A DNA stretch of 64,000 nt, taken from positions 496,001-560,000 of the forward strand of contig NZ_NFUR01000002.1 of assembly GCF_002127225.1 (NCBI RefSeq), read 5' to 3'. How positions within the stretch are numbered: the stretch's first letter is position 1; each line of letters starts with the position of its first letter. Of this stretch, positions 32,612 to 41,601 are shown in pieces. Origin of the DNA: Sphingomonas sp. IBVSS2. Lineage in GTDB: Bacteria > Pseudomonadota > Alphaproteobacteria > Sphingomonadales > Sphingomonadaceae. The position numbers and the translations under genes are program-made. The notes beneath the pieces are model-generated. The model did no database searches. It saw nothing but the letters and a program-made list of their open reading frames with translations, and was not told where the DNA came from.

Positions 32612-34546
32612 ATGCGTCATTCGATATTCTGCCTGCCGCTTCTGGCGGCGCCCGCCGCTCATGCGCAGACCGTGCGGGCACCGCAGCCGCCGGCGAGCGG
32701 CGATGTGGTCAGCGCCGCCGACGATGCGTTCGGCCGACGGATCGGGATCGAGGAAGTGGGGCTCTATTCGGAGAGCGAGGTGCGCGGGTTCGACCTGCAG
32801 GCCGCCGGCAACTATCGGATCGAGGATCATTATTATGTCCGCGTGGCCGGCATGCTCCAGCCGCTGAACGGCGGCACCGCGATCCGTGTCGGCGCCAACG
32901 GCCTGCGGACCGATTTCGCCGCTCCTTCGGGGGTGGTGCAATATACGATGCCCGGGGCCGCGCCCGGCGTGCGCGCCTCGATCGAGACGGGCTGGTGGGG
33001 CGGCTCGGGGCCGGTGGCGATGCTGCGCGGCGCGGCGGGTACGGCCGATGGGCGCTGGTCGATCGCGGGCGCCCTCCAGCTCACGCCCGCCCAGCAATAT
33101 ACCGACGGCACGACCGGCGACTTCACTGCGATCGGCCTTGTCCCGCGCTGGTCGCCGGCGCCGGGCGTGCGGATCACCGGCGTGTGGAGCCACAACTGGT
33201 TCCCCCGCGAAGGCGATACCTATTATTCCAATCCGGCCGGCGCGCCGCGCGAAGTGAAGCGCTGGACCAACCGCACCCAGAGCTGGATGGGCGCGCGCAA
33301 CGAATCCGACCTGATCGGCGCCTTTGCCGATGTGGATGCGGGCAAGGGTTGGCGGTTCGGCGCTTCGCTGTTCTACAATGGGCTACCCTATGACCACAGC
33401 GCCTACAGCGTGCTGCGCTTCACAGGCAATGGCCGCGAGGCGGTGGCGAGCGGGCTGCTGTTCGGCGCCGAGACGCGCCACTCGATCTCTGCCGAAGTCA
33501 CTGCGGCCAAGCAGTTCGCCACGGGAAATCTCACCCACCGCATCATCGCCATGGCCCGCCGGCGCGATTCGATGGTGGAAAGCGATCCCGGCGTGCCCTT
33601 TGCGCTCGGCACCTATGCCGATGTGAACGATCGGCCGCGTATCGCCCGGCCCGCGGTCGCGCTCGGCACGGTCCGCAAGCGCGACGATGTCGGGCAATGG
33701 ACCGGCGGCCTTGGCTATCGACTGTCGATCGGCACGCTGGCGGAGCTGCGCCTGGACGCGCAGCGGGTCGAATATGCCAAGCGCGTCCGGGCACTCGACG
33801 GCGCGGTGACCGAGCAGACGACGCGGCCCTGGCTCTATGGCGGGGCGCTGTCGGTGGGGATCACTTCGCGGCTCACCGGCTTTGCCAGCTATGCGCGCGG
33901 GCTGGAGGAAGCCGGCGTCGCGCCCGCCAATGCCAGCAATCGCGGCGCGGTCCTGCCCGCCGCCATCTCGCGCCAGGCCGAGCTGGGGCTGAAATATGGC
34001 TTTGCCGGCGGGCCGACGCTGATCGCCGGCCTGTTCGACCTGTCCAAGCCGACGCCGGGGATCGATGCCACGGGCGCGTTCGATTTCGTCGGCACGGTGC
34101 GCCATCGCGGCGTGGAGCTGTCGCTGGCCGGGCCGCTCACGTCGCGGCTGAATGCGGTGCTGGGTGCGACCTGGCTCGATGCCAGGATCGACGGCGAGCT
34201 GGTGGATCGCGGCGTGATCGGCGTCCGCCCGATCGGCCGCCCGCGCGTGACCGCGCTTGCCAACCTCACCTGGCGCGTGCCCGGCGTGGAGGGGCTGACG
34301 GTGGATGGCGGCGTGAACATTCGCGGCGCGCGCTATGCCGATCGCGAGAACGGCGTCGCGCTGCCCGGCTATGCGCTGTTCAACCTGGGGCTCCGCCAGG
34401 CCTTCGCGATCGGCGGCCATCCGATGACGCTGCGCGCGCGCGTGACCAACCTGACCGATCGCTTCGCCTGGAATCCGGCCAGTTCGGGGCTGATCACGCC
34501 GATCGCCCCGCGCACGCTGACCCTGACGCTGACGAGCGAGCTTTAG
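32612..34546 (+). CDS. TonB-dependent outer-membrane receptor
   Basis: 644 residues: a signal peptide (MRHSIFCLPLLAAPAAHAQ), a short plug-like region (SEVRGFDLQAAGNYRIEDHYYVRVAG), then a long barrel ending in ITPIAPRTLTLTLTSEL. The plug is weaker than usual, with no TonB box recognised. The pattern GVAPANASNRGAVLPAAISRQAELGLKYGF and the terminal FAWNPASSGLITPIAPRT are like those of siderophore-type receptors. Its stop overlaps that of convergent aroB by 4 bases. The divergent LytTR regulator may control it. Confidence 0.85.
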   Translation: MRHSIFCLPLLAAPAAHAQTVRAPQPPASGDVVSAADDAFGRRIGIEEVGLYSESEVRGFDLQAAGNYRIEDHYYVRVAGMLQPLNGGTAIRVGANGLRTDFAAPSGVVQYTMPGAAPGVRASIETGWWGGSGPVAMLRGAAGTADGRWSIAGALQLTPAQQYTDGTTGDFTAIGLVPRWSPAPGVRITGVWSHNWFPREGDTYYSNPAGAPREVKRWTNRTQSWMGARNESDLIGAFADVDAGKGWRFGASLFYNGLPYDHSAYSVLRFTGNGREAVASGLLFGAETRHSISAEVTAAKQFATGNLTHRIIAMARRRDSMVESDPGVPFALGTYADVNDRPRIARPAVALGTVRKRDDVGQWTGGLGYRLSIGTLAELRLDAQRVEYAKRVRALDGAVTEQTTRPWLYGGALSVGITSRLTGFASYARGLEEAGVAPANASNRGAVLPAAISRQAELGLKYGFAGGPTLIAGLFDLSKPTPGIDATGAFDFVGTVRHRGVELSLAGPLTSRLNAVLGATWLDARIDGELVDRGVIGVRPIGRPRVTALANLTWRVPGVEGLTVDGGVNIRGARYADRENGVALPGYALFNLGLRQAFAIGGHPMTLRARVTNLTDRFAWNPASSGLITPIAPRTLTLTLTSEL

Positions 34547-35631
34547 CGCTCCTGCGCGTCCAGGAACGCCGCCACTTCGGCAAGGTCGACATCCTTGTCG
34601 AGGTACGTCCGCCCGATCCCGCGCGCGAGCAGGAAGGGCAGGGTGCCGGCGCTCATCTTCTTGTCGTGGAGCATGTGCTCCACGAGCCGCGCACCGGAGG
34701 CGGTGATCCCCGCCGCCTTCAGCCCATCCGGCAGGCCGACCGCGGCCAGGTGCGCGGCAACCCTTTCGGCATCCTGGCCGGGGCAGATGCCCTTGGTGGC
34801 GGAGAAGCCGAAGGCGAGCGCCATGCCCGCCGCCACGCCCTCGCCGTGCAGCAGCCGGTCGGAAAAGCCGGCCTCGGCCTCCAGCGCATGGCCGAAGGTG
34901 TGGCCGAGGTTGAGCAGCGCGCGCATGCCGCTGGTCTCGCGCTCGTCGGCCGCGACGATCCGCGCCTTGGCCGCCACCGAATGGGCGATGGCATGTTCGC
35001 GCGCGGCCGGATCGCCCGCGAGCAGCGCGGCGGCGTTGGCCTCGCACCATTCGAAAAAGGCGAAATCGTCGATCAGCCCGTATTTCACCACTTCGGCATA
35101 GCCGGCGCGCAAGTCGCGGGCCGGCAGCGTGTCGAGCACCTGCGGGTCGATCAGCACCATGGCCGGCTGGTGGAAGGTGCCGACCAGGTTCTTGCCGGCG
35201 CGCGTGTTGATCGCGGTCTTGCCGCCCACCGAGCTGTCGACCTGGGCGAGCAGGGTGGTGGGGATCTGGACGAAGCCGCAGCCGCGCTTGAGCACCGAAG
35301 TGGCGAAACCGACCAGGTCGCCGATCACCCCGCCGCCGAGCGCGATCACATGGTCGCCGCGCTCCACCCCCAGCTCGAGCAGCCGGTCGAGCAGCGCCTC
35401 CAGCTGTCCCCAGCTCTTGGTGCCCTCGCCGGGCGGCAGGACGATCGCTTCGCTTGATCCCAGGCTCGCTTGCAGCGTGGCGAGATGCGGCAGGAGGTTC
35501 CGGTCGGTCACGACGACGCGGCGTCGACCCCTGTCGAACGGAGCGAGCGCTTCGCCCGCGCGACCGAGGAGCCCCGCTTCGATGCGGACGTCATAGCTGC
35601 GGTCGCCGAGCGCGACGGGGACGATAGTCAC
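34543..35631 (-). CDS. aroB: 3-dehydroquinate synthase
   Basis: 362 residues from a GTG start overlapping the aroK stop (GTGA). NAD-binding ALGGGVIGDLVGFATS, the metal/substrate motif QVDSSVGGKTAIN, and LNLGHTFGHALE with zinc-ligand His residues are all present. It converts DAHP to 3-dehydroquinate in the shikimate pathway. The aroK-aroB pair is the usual arrangement. Confidence 0.96.
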   Translation of the reverse strand: MTIVPVALGDRSYDVRIEAGLLGRAGEALAPFDRGRRRVVVTDRNLLPHLATLQASLGSSEAIVLPPGEGTKSWGQLEALLDRLLELGVERGDHVIALGGGVIGDLVGFATSVLKRGCGFVQIPTTLLAQVDSSVGGKTAINTRAGKNLVGTFHQPAMVLIDPQVLDTLPARDLRAGYAEVVKYGLIDDFAFFEWCEANAAALLAGDPAAREHAIAHSVAAKARIVAADERETSGMRALLNLGHTFGHALEAEAGFSDRLLHGEGVAAGMALAFGFSATKGICPGQDAERVAAHLAAVGLPDGLKAAGITASGARLVEHMLHDKKMSAGTLPFLLARGIGRTYLDKDVDLAEVAAFLDAQER

Positions 35632-36167
35632 AGGTGCAGGGCCTTCAGGATCGCGTCGACGGTGGTGTCGTGCGGCGCTGCTATGCTGGGCACCCGGATC
35701 GGCGCAAGCGCGTAATAGGGATTGCGGATCGCGGCGAGTTCGGTGAGCACCGCCTCGGGGTCGCGTCCGCGCAGCAGGGGGCGGGTGTCGCGGCGGCGGA
35801 CCCGGTCGGCCAGCACCGCCGGTTCGGCATCGAGCCACACCGCGATCGCATGCTCCAGGATCAGCGCGCGCGTGCTTTCGTTCATGAACGCGCCGCCGCC
35901 CGTGGCGATGATCTTGGGGGCGCCATCGACCAGCCGGGCGATCACCCGCCGCTCCCCGTCGCGGAAATGCGCTTCGCCGAAACGCTCGAAGATGTCGGCC
36001 ACGGTCATGCCCGCGGCCGCCTCGATCTCATGGTCGGCGTCGACGAAGGGCAGGCGCATGCGTTGCGCCAGACGCCGGCCGACCGTGGTCTTGCCCGCAC
36101 CCATGAGGCCGATCAGGACGATGGCCTTGCCCGTCCACGCGGTATTCGCTGCCTGCGTTTGTAACAT
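35628..36167 (-). CDS. aroK: Shikimate kinase
   Basis: 179 residues from the ATG at 36167. Walker A is LMGAGKTTVGRRLA, the shikimate-binding region includes FVDADHEIEAAAG and FRDGERRVI, and the ATGGGAF motif and the lid RRRDTRPLL are present. It phosphorylates shikimate at the 3-hydroxyl. It heads the aroKB operon; its start is 75 bases from the divergent small membrane-protein gene. Confidence 0.95.
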   Translation of the reverse strand: MLQTQAANTAWTGKAIVLIGLMGAGKTTVGRRLAQRMRLPFVDADHEIEAAAGMTVADIFERFGEAHFRDGERRVIARLVDGAPKIIATGGGAFMNESTRALILEHAIAVWLDAEPAVLADRVRRRDTRPLLRGRDPEAVLTELAAIRNPYYALAPIRVPSIAAPHDTTVDAILKALHL

Positions 36168-36242
36168 GTTCGGAAGGGCTATACAGCGAGGGCGGGTCTC
36201 GGGCAAAAGGCCCGCGAAGTCACAATTTCCGGACCCGTTTTC

Positions 36243-36380
36243 ATGTCCCGCTTGATCGTTGCGCTGATCGTCATTCTCGTCGTCCTGGTCGGCGGCCTCT
36301 TCTTTCTCGCGGGCCGCGAGACGAAGAAGGAGCCGGTGCGCATGGAGAAGGTGGTCCCGCTTGACAATCTCGCGAATTAA
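36243..36380 (+). CDS. Small single-span membrane protein (45 aa)
   Basis: The start ATG at 36243 encodes MSRLIVALIVILVVLVGGLF followed by FLAGRETKKEPVRMEKV and a short tail, ending TAA at 36378-36380. It has one hydrophobic helix (about 4-24) and a positively charged C-terminal side. It overlaps the TTG start of the downstream protein by 20 bases in another frame. Coupled small membrane proteins of this type are seen before similar genes in sphingomonads, but no homology search was possible. The function is unknown. Confidence 0.65.
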   Translation: MSRLIVALIVILVVLVGGLFFLAGRETKKEPVRMEKVVPLDNLAN

Positions 36381-38178
36381 GCGCCGCCACATCGCCTTCG
36401 GGGCGTTGCTGCTGGCCGGCGCGGCGGTGCCCGCGCTGGGGCAGCAGGACAAGCCCGAATCGCTGCTGCCGCCTGGCTTCGACGAGCCGGCGCCCACGCC
36501 GGCGCCGCGTCCCGCACCCGCGCCGGCCGCGACGGCGCCCGCCGCGACGGCTCCCGGCGCGTCCGGCGCCGCGCCGATCCCGAGCGTGCCTGCGCCCGGT
36601 GGCGACACCACGCTCTCCAACACCAGCGCGGTCGAGGACCTGGCGGCCACCGGTCCGGTCGATCTCTCGCGCTACGAGCTGCCCGACTTCGCGAAACATT
36701 CGCTGAACCGCGTCGGCGTGCTCGCGGCGGGCAACACGCCGTTCCCCGCCAAGGGCTTCGGCAATGCCGATGGCCGCACGCTTGCGGTGCTGATGCAGCG
36801 CCTGCGCGCGCCGGTGGCCTCGCGCTGGGCGTCGATCGCGCTCCGCCGCGCGCTGATGTCCCCGCTCGACACGCCGCGGCACATCAACGGCGCCGATTTC
36901 GCCGCCGAACGCGCCTGGCTGCTGCTGCGCATGGGCGAGGCCAATGCCGCGCGCGCCGTGGTGAACGACGTCGATGGCGACAATTACACGACGCGGATGC
37001 TCCAGGTGGCGATGCAGGTTTCGCTCGCCACCGCCGATCCGGGCGGCATCTGCCCGATCGCCGAGCGCGGCAACCAATATATCCAGCAGCGCGGCTGGGC
37101 GCTCGCCCGGGCGATGTGCGCCGGGCTCGCCGGCAAGCCCAACGAGGCGGGCCAGTTGCTCGACCAGGCGCGCGGCGGCACGCCGGCCAGCGATATCGAC
37201 AATCTTCTGGCCGAGAAGGTGCTCGGCACCGGCGCGCAGGGGCGCCGCGCGGTAACGCTCGAATGGGGCGGCATCACGCGGCTGACCGCCTGGCGCTGGG
37301 GCCTGGCCACCGCGACCGGCCAGGAAGTCCCCGCTTCGCTCTACGGCACCGCCGGCCCGCAGGTCCGCTACTGGCAGGCGCTCGCCCCACAGCTTTCGCC
37401 GCGCCAGCGCGCCGCCGCCGCCGAGCTGGCCGCCACCGCCGGCGTGTTCTCCAGCGCCGGCCTCGTCGATCTCTACAGCGAGATCGCGGAGGGCGACGAT
37501 GCGAACACCACCGAGGGCGGCGTCGCCCGCGACTTGCGCACCGCCTATACCGACGGCGACGTGGGGGACCGGATCAAGGCGATCCGCACGCTCTGGGCCG
37601 AGGCGAGCACGCCGCGCACCCAATATGCCCGGCTGATCCTCACCGCGCGCGCCGCCTCCTGGATTCCGGCCGATGCCAAGGTGGAGGAGCCCGAGAAGCT
37701 GATCGCCTCGATGCTTTCCGCCGGCTATGAATCGAAGGCGATGGAGTGGCGCCAGGTGGTGCCGCGCGGCAGCATCGCCTGGGGCCTGCTCGCGCTTGGC
37801 GATCCGGGGGCGCAGGGGCCGGTCGCCTATGGCGATTTCGATGCGTTCAAGGATGCCGCCGGCCAGCGCCGCGCGCAGCTGGCCTTTGCCGGGCTCGCCG
37901 GCCTTGGCCGTTTCGAGAGCAGCGACGCGCGCCGCGGCGCCCAGGCGCTCGAAGTGCAGATCGGCGCGCAGAACGACTGGACCCGTGCGATCGACGCCGC
38001 TGGCCGGCGCGGCGATTCGGCGATGGTCGCGCTGCTCGCCGCGGTCGGCATGCAGTCGCGCGTCTGGGACAATGTGACTCCCGAGGCGCTGTTCCACATC
38101 GTCGCGGCGATGCGCGCCGCGGGAATGACCAGCTATGCGCGGATGATCGCCGTGGAGGCGGTCACGCGGTCGGCTTGA
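36361..38178 (+). CDS. Large hypothetical exported protein
   Basis: 605 residues from TTG at 36361 (MTISRIKRRHIAFGALLLAGA), a twin-basic signal peptide with likely cleavage after PALG. A Pro/Ala-rich linker (about 45-85) is followed by a long helical, TPR-like or alpha-solenoid region rich in Ala/Leu to the end. No family is recognised. The TTG start is supported by the signal peptide directly after it. It overlaps the small membrane-protein gene upstream and the xerD start downstream (TTGA). Confidence 0.65.
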   Translation: MTISRIKRRHIAFGALLLAGAAVPALGQQDKPESLLPPGFDEPAPTPAPRPAPAPAATAPAATAPGASGAAPIPSVPAPGGDTTLSNTSAVEDLAATGPVDLSRYELPDFAKHSLNRVGVLAAGNTPFPAKGFGNADGRTLAVLMQRLRAPVASRWASIALRRALMSPLDTPRHINGADFAAERAWLLLRMGEANAARAVVNDVDGDNYTTRMLQVAMQVSLATADPGGICPIAERGNQYIQQRGWALARAMCAGLAGKPNEAGQLLDQARGGTPASDIDNLLAEKVLGTGAQGRRAVTLEWGGITRLTAWRWGLATATGQEVPASLYGTAGPQVRYWQALAPQLSPRQRAAAAELAATAGVFSSAGLVDLYSEIAEGDDANTTEGGVARDLRTAYTDGDVGDRIKAIRTLWAEASTPRTQYARLILTARAASWIPADAKVEEPEKLIASMLSAGYESKAMEWRQVVPRGSIAWGLLALGDPGAQGPVAYGDFDAFKDAAGQRRAQLAFAGLAGLGRFESSDARRGAQALEVQIGAQNDWTRAIDAAGRRGDSAMVALLAAVGMQSRVWDNVTPEALFHIVAAMRAAGMTSYARMIAVEAVTRSA

Positions 38179-39080
38179 GCGCGTCCGAAGACCGGGCGCT
38201 GATCGAGCGCTTCCTCGAGATGATGCAGGCGGAGCTGGGCGCCGCTGCCAACACAATTGCCGCTTATGGCACCGATCTGCGCCTCGCCTCGGAGTTCCTC
38301 GGTGGCGGGCTCGGCGGCGCAGAACGGCCCGAGCTGGAGCGGCTCGGCGCCGAGTGGCAGCCGCTCGCGCGCGCCACCGTTGCCCGCAAATCGGCGGCGC
38401 TGCGCCGTTTCTATGCCTTTCTTGCCGATGAGGGGCTTCGCAAGGACGATCCCTCGGCCGCGCTGCCGCGCCCCGGCACCGCCCGGGCCTTGCCCAAGCT
38501 GCTCAGCATCGAGGACATCGACCGGATGTTCGCCGCGATCGCCGATCGCATCGCCCGCGTGCCGCCCGATCCCAACGACCTGCGGCTCCAGGCGCTGATC
38601 GAGCTGCTCTATGGCTCCGGCCTGCGCGCCACCGAGCTGGTGTCCCTGCCGCGCAACGCCGTGGCGCCCGACCGGCCCTATCTGATCCTCAAGGGCAAGG
38701 GCGGGCGCGAGCGACTGGTGCCGATCTCGGACCGCGCCCGCGCCGCCGTTGCCGCCTGGCGCGCGCATGTCGCGGCCGACCGGCCCTTTCTTTTTCCTTC
38801 GGGCAAGGGCCATCTCTCGCGCGTCCGGCTCTACCAGCTCGTTCGTGCGCTGGCCGGGGAGGCGGGCATTCCGCCCGACCGCGTCAGCCCCCACGTCCTG
38901 CGCCATGCCTTCGCCACCCATCTGCTGGAGGGCGGGGCGGACCTGCGCGCGCTGCAGGCGATGCTGGGCCATGCCGATATCGCGACGACCGAGATCTACA
39001 CCCATGTCGACAGCCGCCGGCTGGTCGACCTGGTCAACCAGCGCCATCCCCTGGGCGAAGCGCTGGGCAAGCGCGACTAG
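38175..39080 (+). CDS. xerD: Tyrosine recombinase XerD
   Basis: 301 residues from a TTG start that overlaps the preceding stop (TTGA). An N-terminal core-binding domain precedes the catalytic domain with the full set R151, K175, H240-x-x-R243, H266 and Y275 (GSGLRATE; SPHVLRHAFATHLL; LGHADIATTEIYTHV). It matches XerD rather than a phage integrase: length, no accessory domain, and a housekeeping neighbourhood (accA). It resolves chromosome dimers with XerC at dif. Confidence 0.93.
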   Translation: MSASEDRALIERFLEMMQAELGAAANTIAAYGTDLRLASEFLGGGLGGAERPELERLGAEWQPLARATVARKSAALRRFYAFLADEGLRKDDPSAALPRPGTARALPKLLSIEDIDRMFAAIADRIARVPPDPNDLRLQALIELLYGSGLRATELVSLPRNAVAPDRPYLILKGKGGRERLVPISDRARAAVAAWRAHVAADRPFLFPSGKGHLSRVRLYQLVRALAGEAGIPPDRVSPHVLRHAFATHLLEGGADLRALQAMLGHADIATTEIYTHVDSRRLVDLVNQRHPLGEALGKRD

Positions 39081-39192
39081 CCGCCAACTGCCGCTGTGCC
39101 GGGCCATGGAGGAGGTGTGGCGCCTCACAACGGGATCGCCGAACGCAGCCGCTCGTTGACGTAGCTCCGTGCCAAGGTTAGCCCGCGCAGCG

Positions 39193-40140
39193 ATGACCAC
39201 TTTCCTCGACTTCGAGAAGCCGATCGCCGAGCTTCAGACCCGCATCGACGAACTGCGCCAGACCGCGGAGGGCGGCGCCGTCGACATCGATGCGGAGATC
39301 GCTCCGCTCCAGGCCAAGGCCGAGAAGCTCCTCAAGGACACCTATGCCAGGCTCACGCCGTGGCAGAAGACGCAGGTCGCCCGCCACCCCGAGCGCCCGC
39401 ACTTCAAGCATTATGTCGCCGGCCTGATCGAGGAGTTCATGCCGCTGGGAGGCGACCGCGCCTTTGCCGACGACAATGCGATCCAGGGCGGCCTGGGCCG
39501 CTTTCGCGGGCGCCGCGTGATGGTGATCGGCCATGAGAAGGGCGACGACACCGCCAGCCGCCTCAAGCATAATTTCGGCATGGGCAAGCCGGAGGGCTAT
39601 CGCAAGGCCATCCGCCTGATGGCGCTTGCCGACAAGTTCCATCTGCCGGTGATCACCCTGGTCGACACTTCGGGCGCCTTCCCGGGCGTGCAGGCGGAGG
39701 AGCGCGGCCAGGCCGAGGCGATCGCACGCTCGACCGAGGCGTGCCTCAATCTGGGCGTGCCGCTGGTCGCGTCGATCCTCGGCGAGGGCGGCTCGGGCGG
39801 GGCGATCGCGCTCGCCGCGGGCAACACCGTGCTGATGATGGAGCATGCGGTCTATTCGGTGATCTCGCCCGAAGGCTGCGCCTCGATCCTGTGGCGCACC
39901 GCCGACAAGGCGGCGGAGGCGGCGGAGGCGATGAAGGTCACCGCGCAGCATCTGAAGGAACTGAAGGTGATCGATCGGATCGTCGGCGAGCCGCTGGGCG
40001 GTGCGCACCGCGAGCCCGGTGTGGCCATCCATGCCCTGGGGGATGCGATCGAGGAATCGCTGAAGAAGCTCGACGGCATGTCGCCCGAGAGCCTGCGCCA
40101 GGCCCGCCGTGCCAAGTTCCTGGCGATGGGCCGGATCTGA
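39193..40140 (+). CDS. accA: Acetyl-CoA carboxylase carboxyltransferase subunit alpha
   Basis: 315 residues from the ATG at 39193. AccA hallmarks are [22 protein letters not shown], the coiled-coil start, [47 protein letters not shown] and [13 protein letters not shown]. It forms the carboxyltransferase with AccD, making malonyl-CoA. Unlike the beta subunit, no zinc finger is expected. Confidence 0.96.
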   Translation: MTTFLDFEKPIAELQTRIDELRQTAEGGAVDIDAEIAPLQAKAEKLLKDTYARLTPWQKTQVARHPERPHFKHYVAGLIEEFMPLGGDRAFADDNAIQGGLGRFRGRRVMVIGHEKGDDTASRLKHNFGMGKPEGYRKAIRLMALADKFHLPVITLVDTSGAFPGVQAEERGQAEAIARSTEACLNLGVPLVASILGEGGSGGAIALAAGNTVLMMEHAVYSVISPEGCASILWRTADKAAEAAEAMKVTAQHLKELKVIDRIVGEPLGGAHREPGVAIHALGDAIEESLKKLDGMSPESLRQARRAKFLAMGRI

Positions 40141-40142
40141 CG

Positions 40143-40295
40143 CTAGCGGACCGGGGCGATGTGCTCGGCGGCGGCCATGCTCGCGCCGATCATGCCCAGG
40201 CCCTGGACGACCGCGAGCACCGCGCAGAGCGCCAGGAACGCGACCACCGCCAGCTCGATCCGCGTCACCGCCTTTTTGGAGGAAAGCTGCTTCAT
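40143..40295 (-). CDS. Tiny Flp-pilin-like membrane peptide (50 aa)
   Basis: The ATG at 40295 follows a strong AAGGAAGGA and the frame runs to TAG at 40143-40145. The peptide begins MKQLSSKKAVTRIELAVVAF and contains VLAVVQGLGMIGASM. Compare the true Flp pilin at 40546-40713 (KGATAIEYGLIAALI, IAAMQGLGNSLKS): the KA-T-R/A-IE-hydrophobic-QGLG pattern is shared. The prepilin-peptidase signature Gly is replaced by Lys-Ala and the Tyr after Glu by Leu, so it looks like a degenerate or derived pilin. It is convergent with accA (gap of 2 bases). Confidence 0.55.
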   Translation of the reverse strand: MKQLSSKKAVTRIELAVVAFLALCAVLAVVQGLGMIGASMAAAEHIAPVR

Positions 40296-40492
40296 TCCTT
40301 CCTTATAGGAGAGTCGGCTGTACGCCGGGTGAAGCGGCCCGTTCGCCGGGGTTCAGGAAAACTACCAGGGTATGCTCGAAGGTCGCCGCCTCGAACCCGT
40401 CAGGGTTCGCAAGCGCGAACGCGCGCCCGAGCTTATACGAGGCTCTTCCGGCAGGAATGGTGCGCTCGCGCGACGCCGCGCGCACAAGAAAA

Positions 40493-40520
40493 GGGCGGCG
40501 GAACCAAGGTCCCGCCGCCC
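40493..40520 (-). terminator. Rho-independent terminator after the flp gene
   Basis: A 9-bp GC stem (GGGCGGCGG/CCGCCGCCC) with a 10-base loop is followed on the minus strand by CCCTTTTCTTG, 26 bases downstream of the Flp pilin stop. On the plus strand it is followed by GTTTTC, so it may work both ways. Confidence 0.75.
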
Positions 40521-40545
40521 GTTTTCGTTCGCTTCGGCAGAAGGC

Positions 40546-40713
40546 TTACGAGACCTTCATGCTCGCCGAAACGTTGGTGAAGGTCGACTTCAGCGAGTTG
40601 CCGAGGCCCTGCATGGCGGCAATCGCGGCGACGGCGATCAGAGCGGCGATCAGGCCGTACTCGATGGCGGTCGCACCCTTCGAATTCTTCAGGAAGTTGC
40701 GAATCTTCTGCAT
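40546..40713 (-). CDS. Flp-family type IVb pilin
   Basis: 55 residues from the ATG at 40713 (GGAGA seven bases upstream). Leader MQKIRNFLKNSKG, then cleavage-site region G/ATAIEYGLIAALI with Glu and Tyr at +5/+6, as required by the TadV-type prepilin peptidase, and a hydrophobic helix followed by a short Ser/Thr-rich tail. It is the major pilin of a tad/cpa pilus for surface attachment. The assembly genes are not in this window. Confidence 0.92.
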   Translation of the reverse strand: MQKIRNFLKNSKGATAIEYGLIAALIAVAAIAAMQGLGNSLKSTFTNVSASMKVS

Positions 40714-40823
40714 AACCGGTCTCCAGTGTTCAAGGATTGCTTCATTCACCCGGCCTCACCGGAGACTCCGGTTCGGCAGCTTGAAACTACGGAGGGGAAG
40801 TAAAGAAACGGCTAAGACCGAGT

Positions 40824-40839
40824 GTTACGATGCCGTAAC
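40824..40839. repeat. Inverted repeat between two Flp genes
   Basis: GTTACG-ATGC-CGTAAC is a perfect 6-bp dyad 6 bases after the stop of the second Flp gene (minus strand) and 110 bases upstream of the first. It may be an attenuating hairpin or a regulator site; no T-run follows. Confidence 0.3.
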
Positions 40840-40844
40840 CAAGA

Positions 40845-41033
40845 TCAGGATTGCGTGGCCGCCTGCACCTTGTTGCTGACGTTGCTCCACATGTCCGTGG
40901 TGGTGTTGGCAACGCTCATCAGGCTGGCCATCATTGCGATTACGATGAGCGCGAGGATGAAGCCATATTCCACTGCGGTCGCTGCGCGGCGGTCGTGCAT
41001 CACATCGCGGATCGCTCGTACAAGGGCTCGCAT
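40845..41033 (-). CDS. Second Flp-family type IVb pilin
   Basis: 62 residues. A longer positively charged leader (MRALVRAIRDVMHDRRA) precedes ATAVEYGFILALIVIAMMAS, which again has the Glu-Tyr pair after the cleavage region. The mature part differs from the first pilin and ends in a Asn/Thr/Ser-rich stretch. It is tandem with the Flp gene downstream (gap about 130 bases). It may be a minor pilin or a phase/condition-specific variant. Confidence 0.88.
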   Translation of the reverse strand: MRALVRAIRDVMHDRRAATAVEYGFILALIVIAMMASLMSVANTTTDMWSNVSNKVQAATQS

Positions 41034-41094
41034 TGTGGGCGCTTCTTCTCCAATGATGGCAACAATCTAGCCGAAGAGGCTTAACGAAAAGCTG

Positions 41095-41502
41095 ATGGTT
41101 GCTTCTGATATGTTGCTCGTCGTGGCAGCCGCCCTGATCGATGATCGCGGCCGCGTGCTCCTCCAGCAGCGCCCGCCGGGCAAGCCGATGGCCGGACTCT
41201 GGGAGTTTCCGGGCGGCAAGATCGAGCCCGGCGAGCGCCCCGAAGCGGCGCTGGCGCGCGAGCTCCACGAGGAACTGGGGATTTCGCTCGACCCATCCGG
41301 CCTGACGCCGCTTGCCTTTGCCAGCGAGCCATTGGGAGGGCGGCACCTGCTGTTGCTGCTCTACACGCTGCGGGCATGGGAGGGCGAACCCGCAGCCCAC
41401 CACGCGACCGCGCTGCGCTGGGTGACGCCGGCGGAGATGCGGGGAATGGCGATGCCGCCGGCCGACGTGCCGCTGGTGGAAGCGCTGGTGGGGAGGGGCT
41501 GA
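41095..41502 (+). CDS. mutT: (Deoxy)nucleoside triphosphate pyrophosphohydrolase, MutT-type Nudix
   Basis: 135 residues. The Nudix box GGKIEPGERPEAALARELHEELGI fits G-x5-E-x7-R-E-U-x-E-E-x-G-U, and GLWEFPGGK is typical of the MutT/8-oxo-dGTPase group. It sanitises oxidised nucleotides, limiting transversions. The exact start (41095 or the ATG at 41110) is uncertain. It is divergent from the Flp pilin genes. Confidence 0.9.
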   Translation: MVASDMLLVVAAALIDDRGRVLLQQRPPGKPMAGLWEFPGGKIEPGERPEAALARELHEELGISLDPSGLTPLAFASEPLGGRHLLLLLYTLRAWEGEPAAHHATALRWVTPAEMRGMAMPPADVPLVEALVGRG

Positions 41503-41601
41503 GGATTGGCGGCAGGGGCTGGATAGGCCCTGTTGAATTGTAGGATTCTATATGTTCTCCAAATGTTCCTTTGGCGGATCGTGTCGGGACAGGAGAAACA
41601 T

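Noticed and set aside
38175-39080. XerD as an integrase of a mobile element.
   Set aside because: Length, active-site set and its place beside accA fit chromosomal XerD; no element ends were found.
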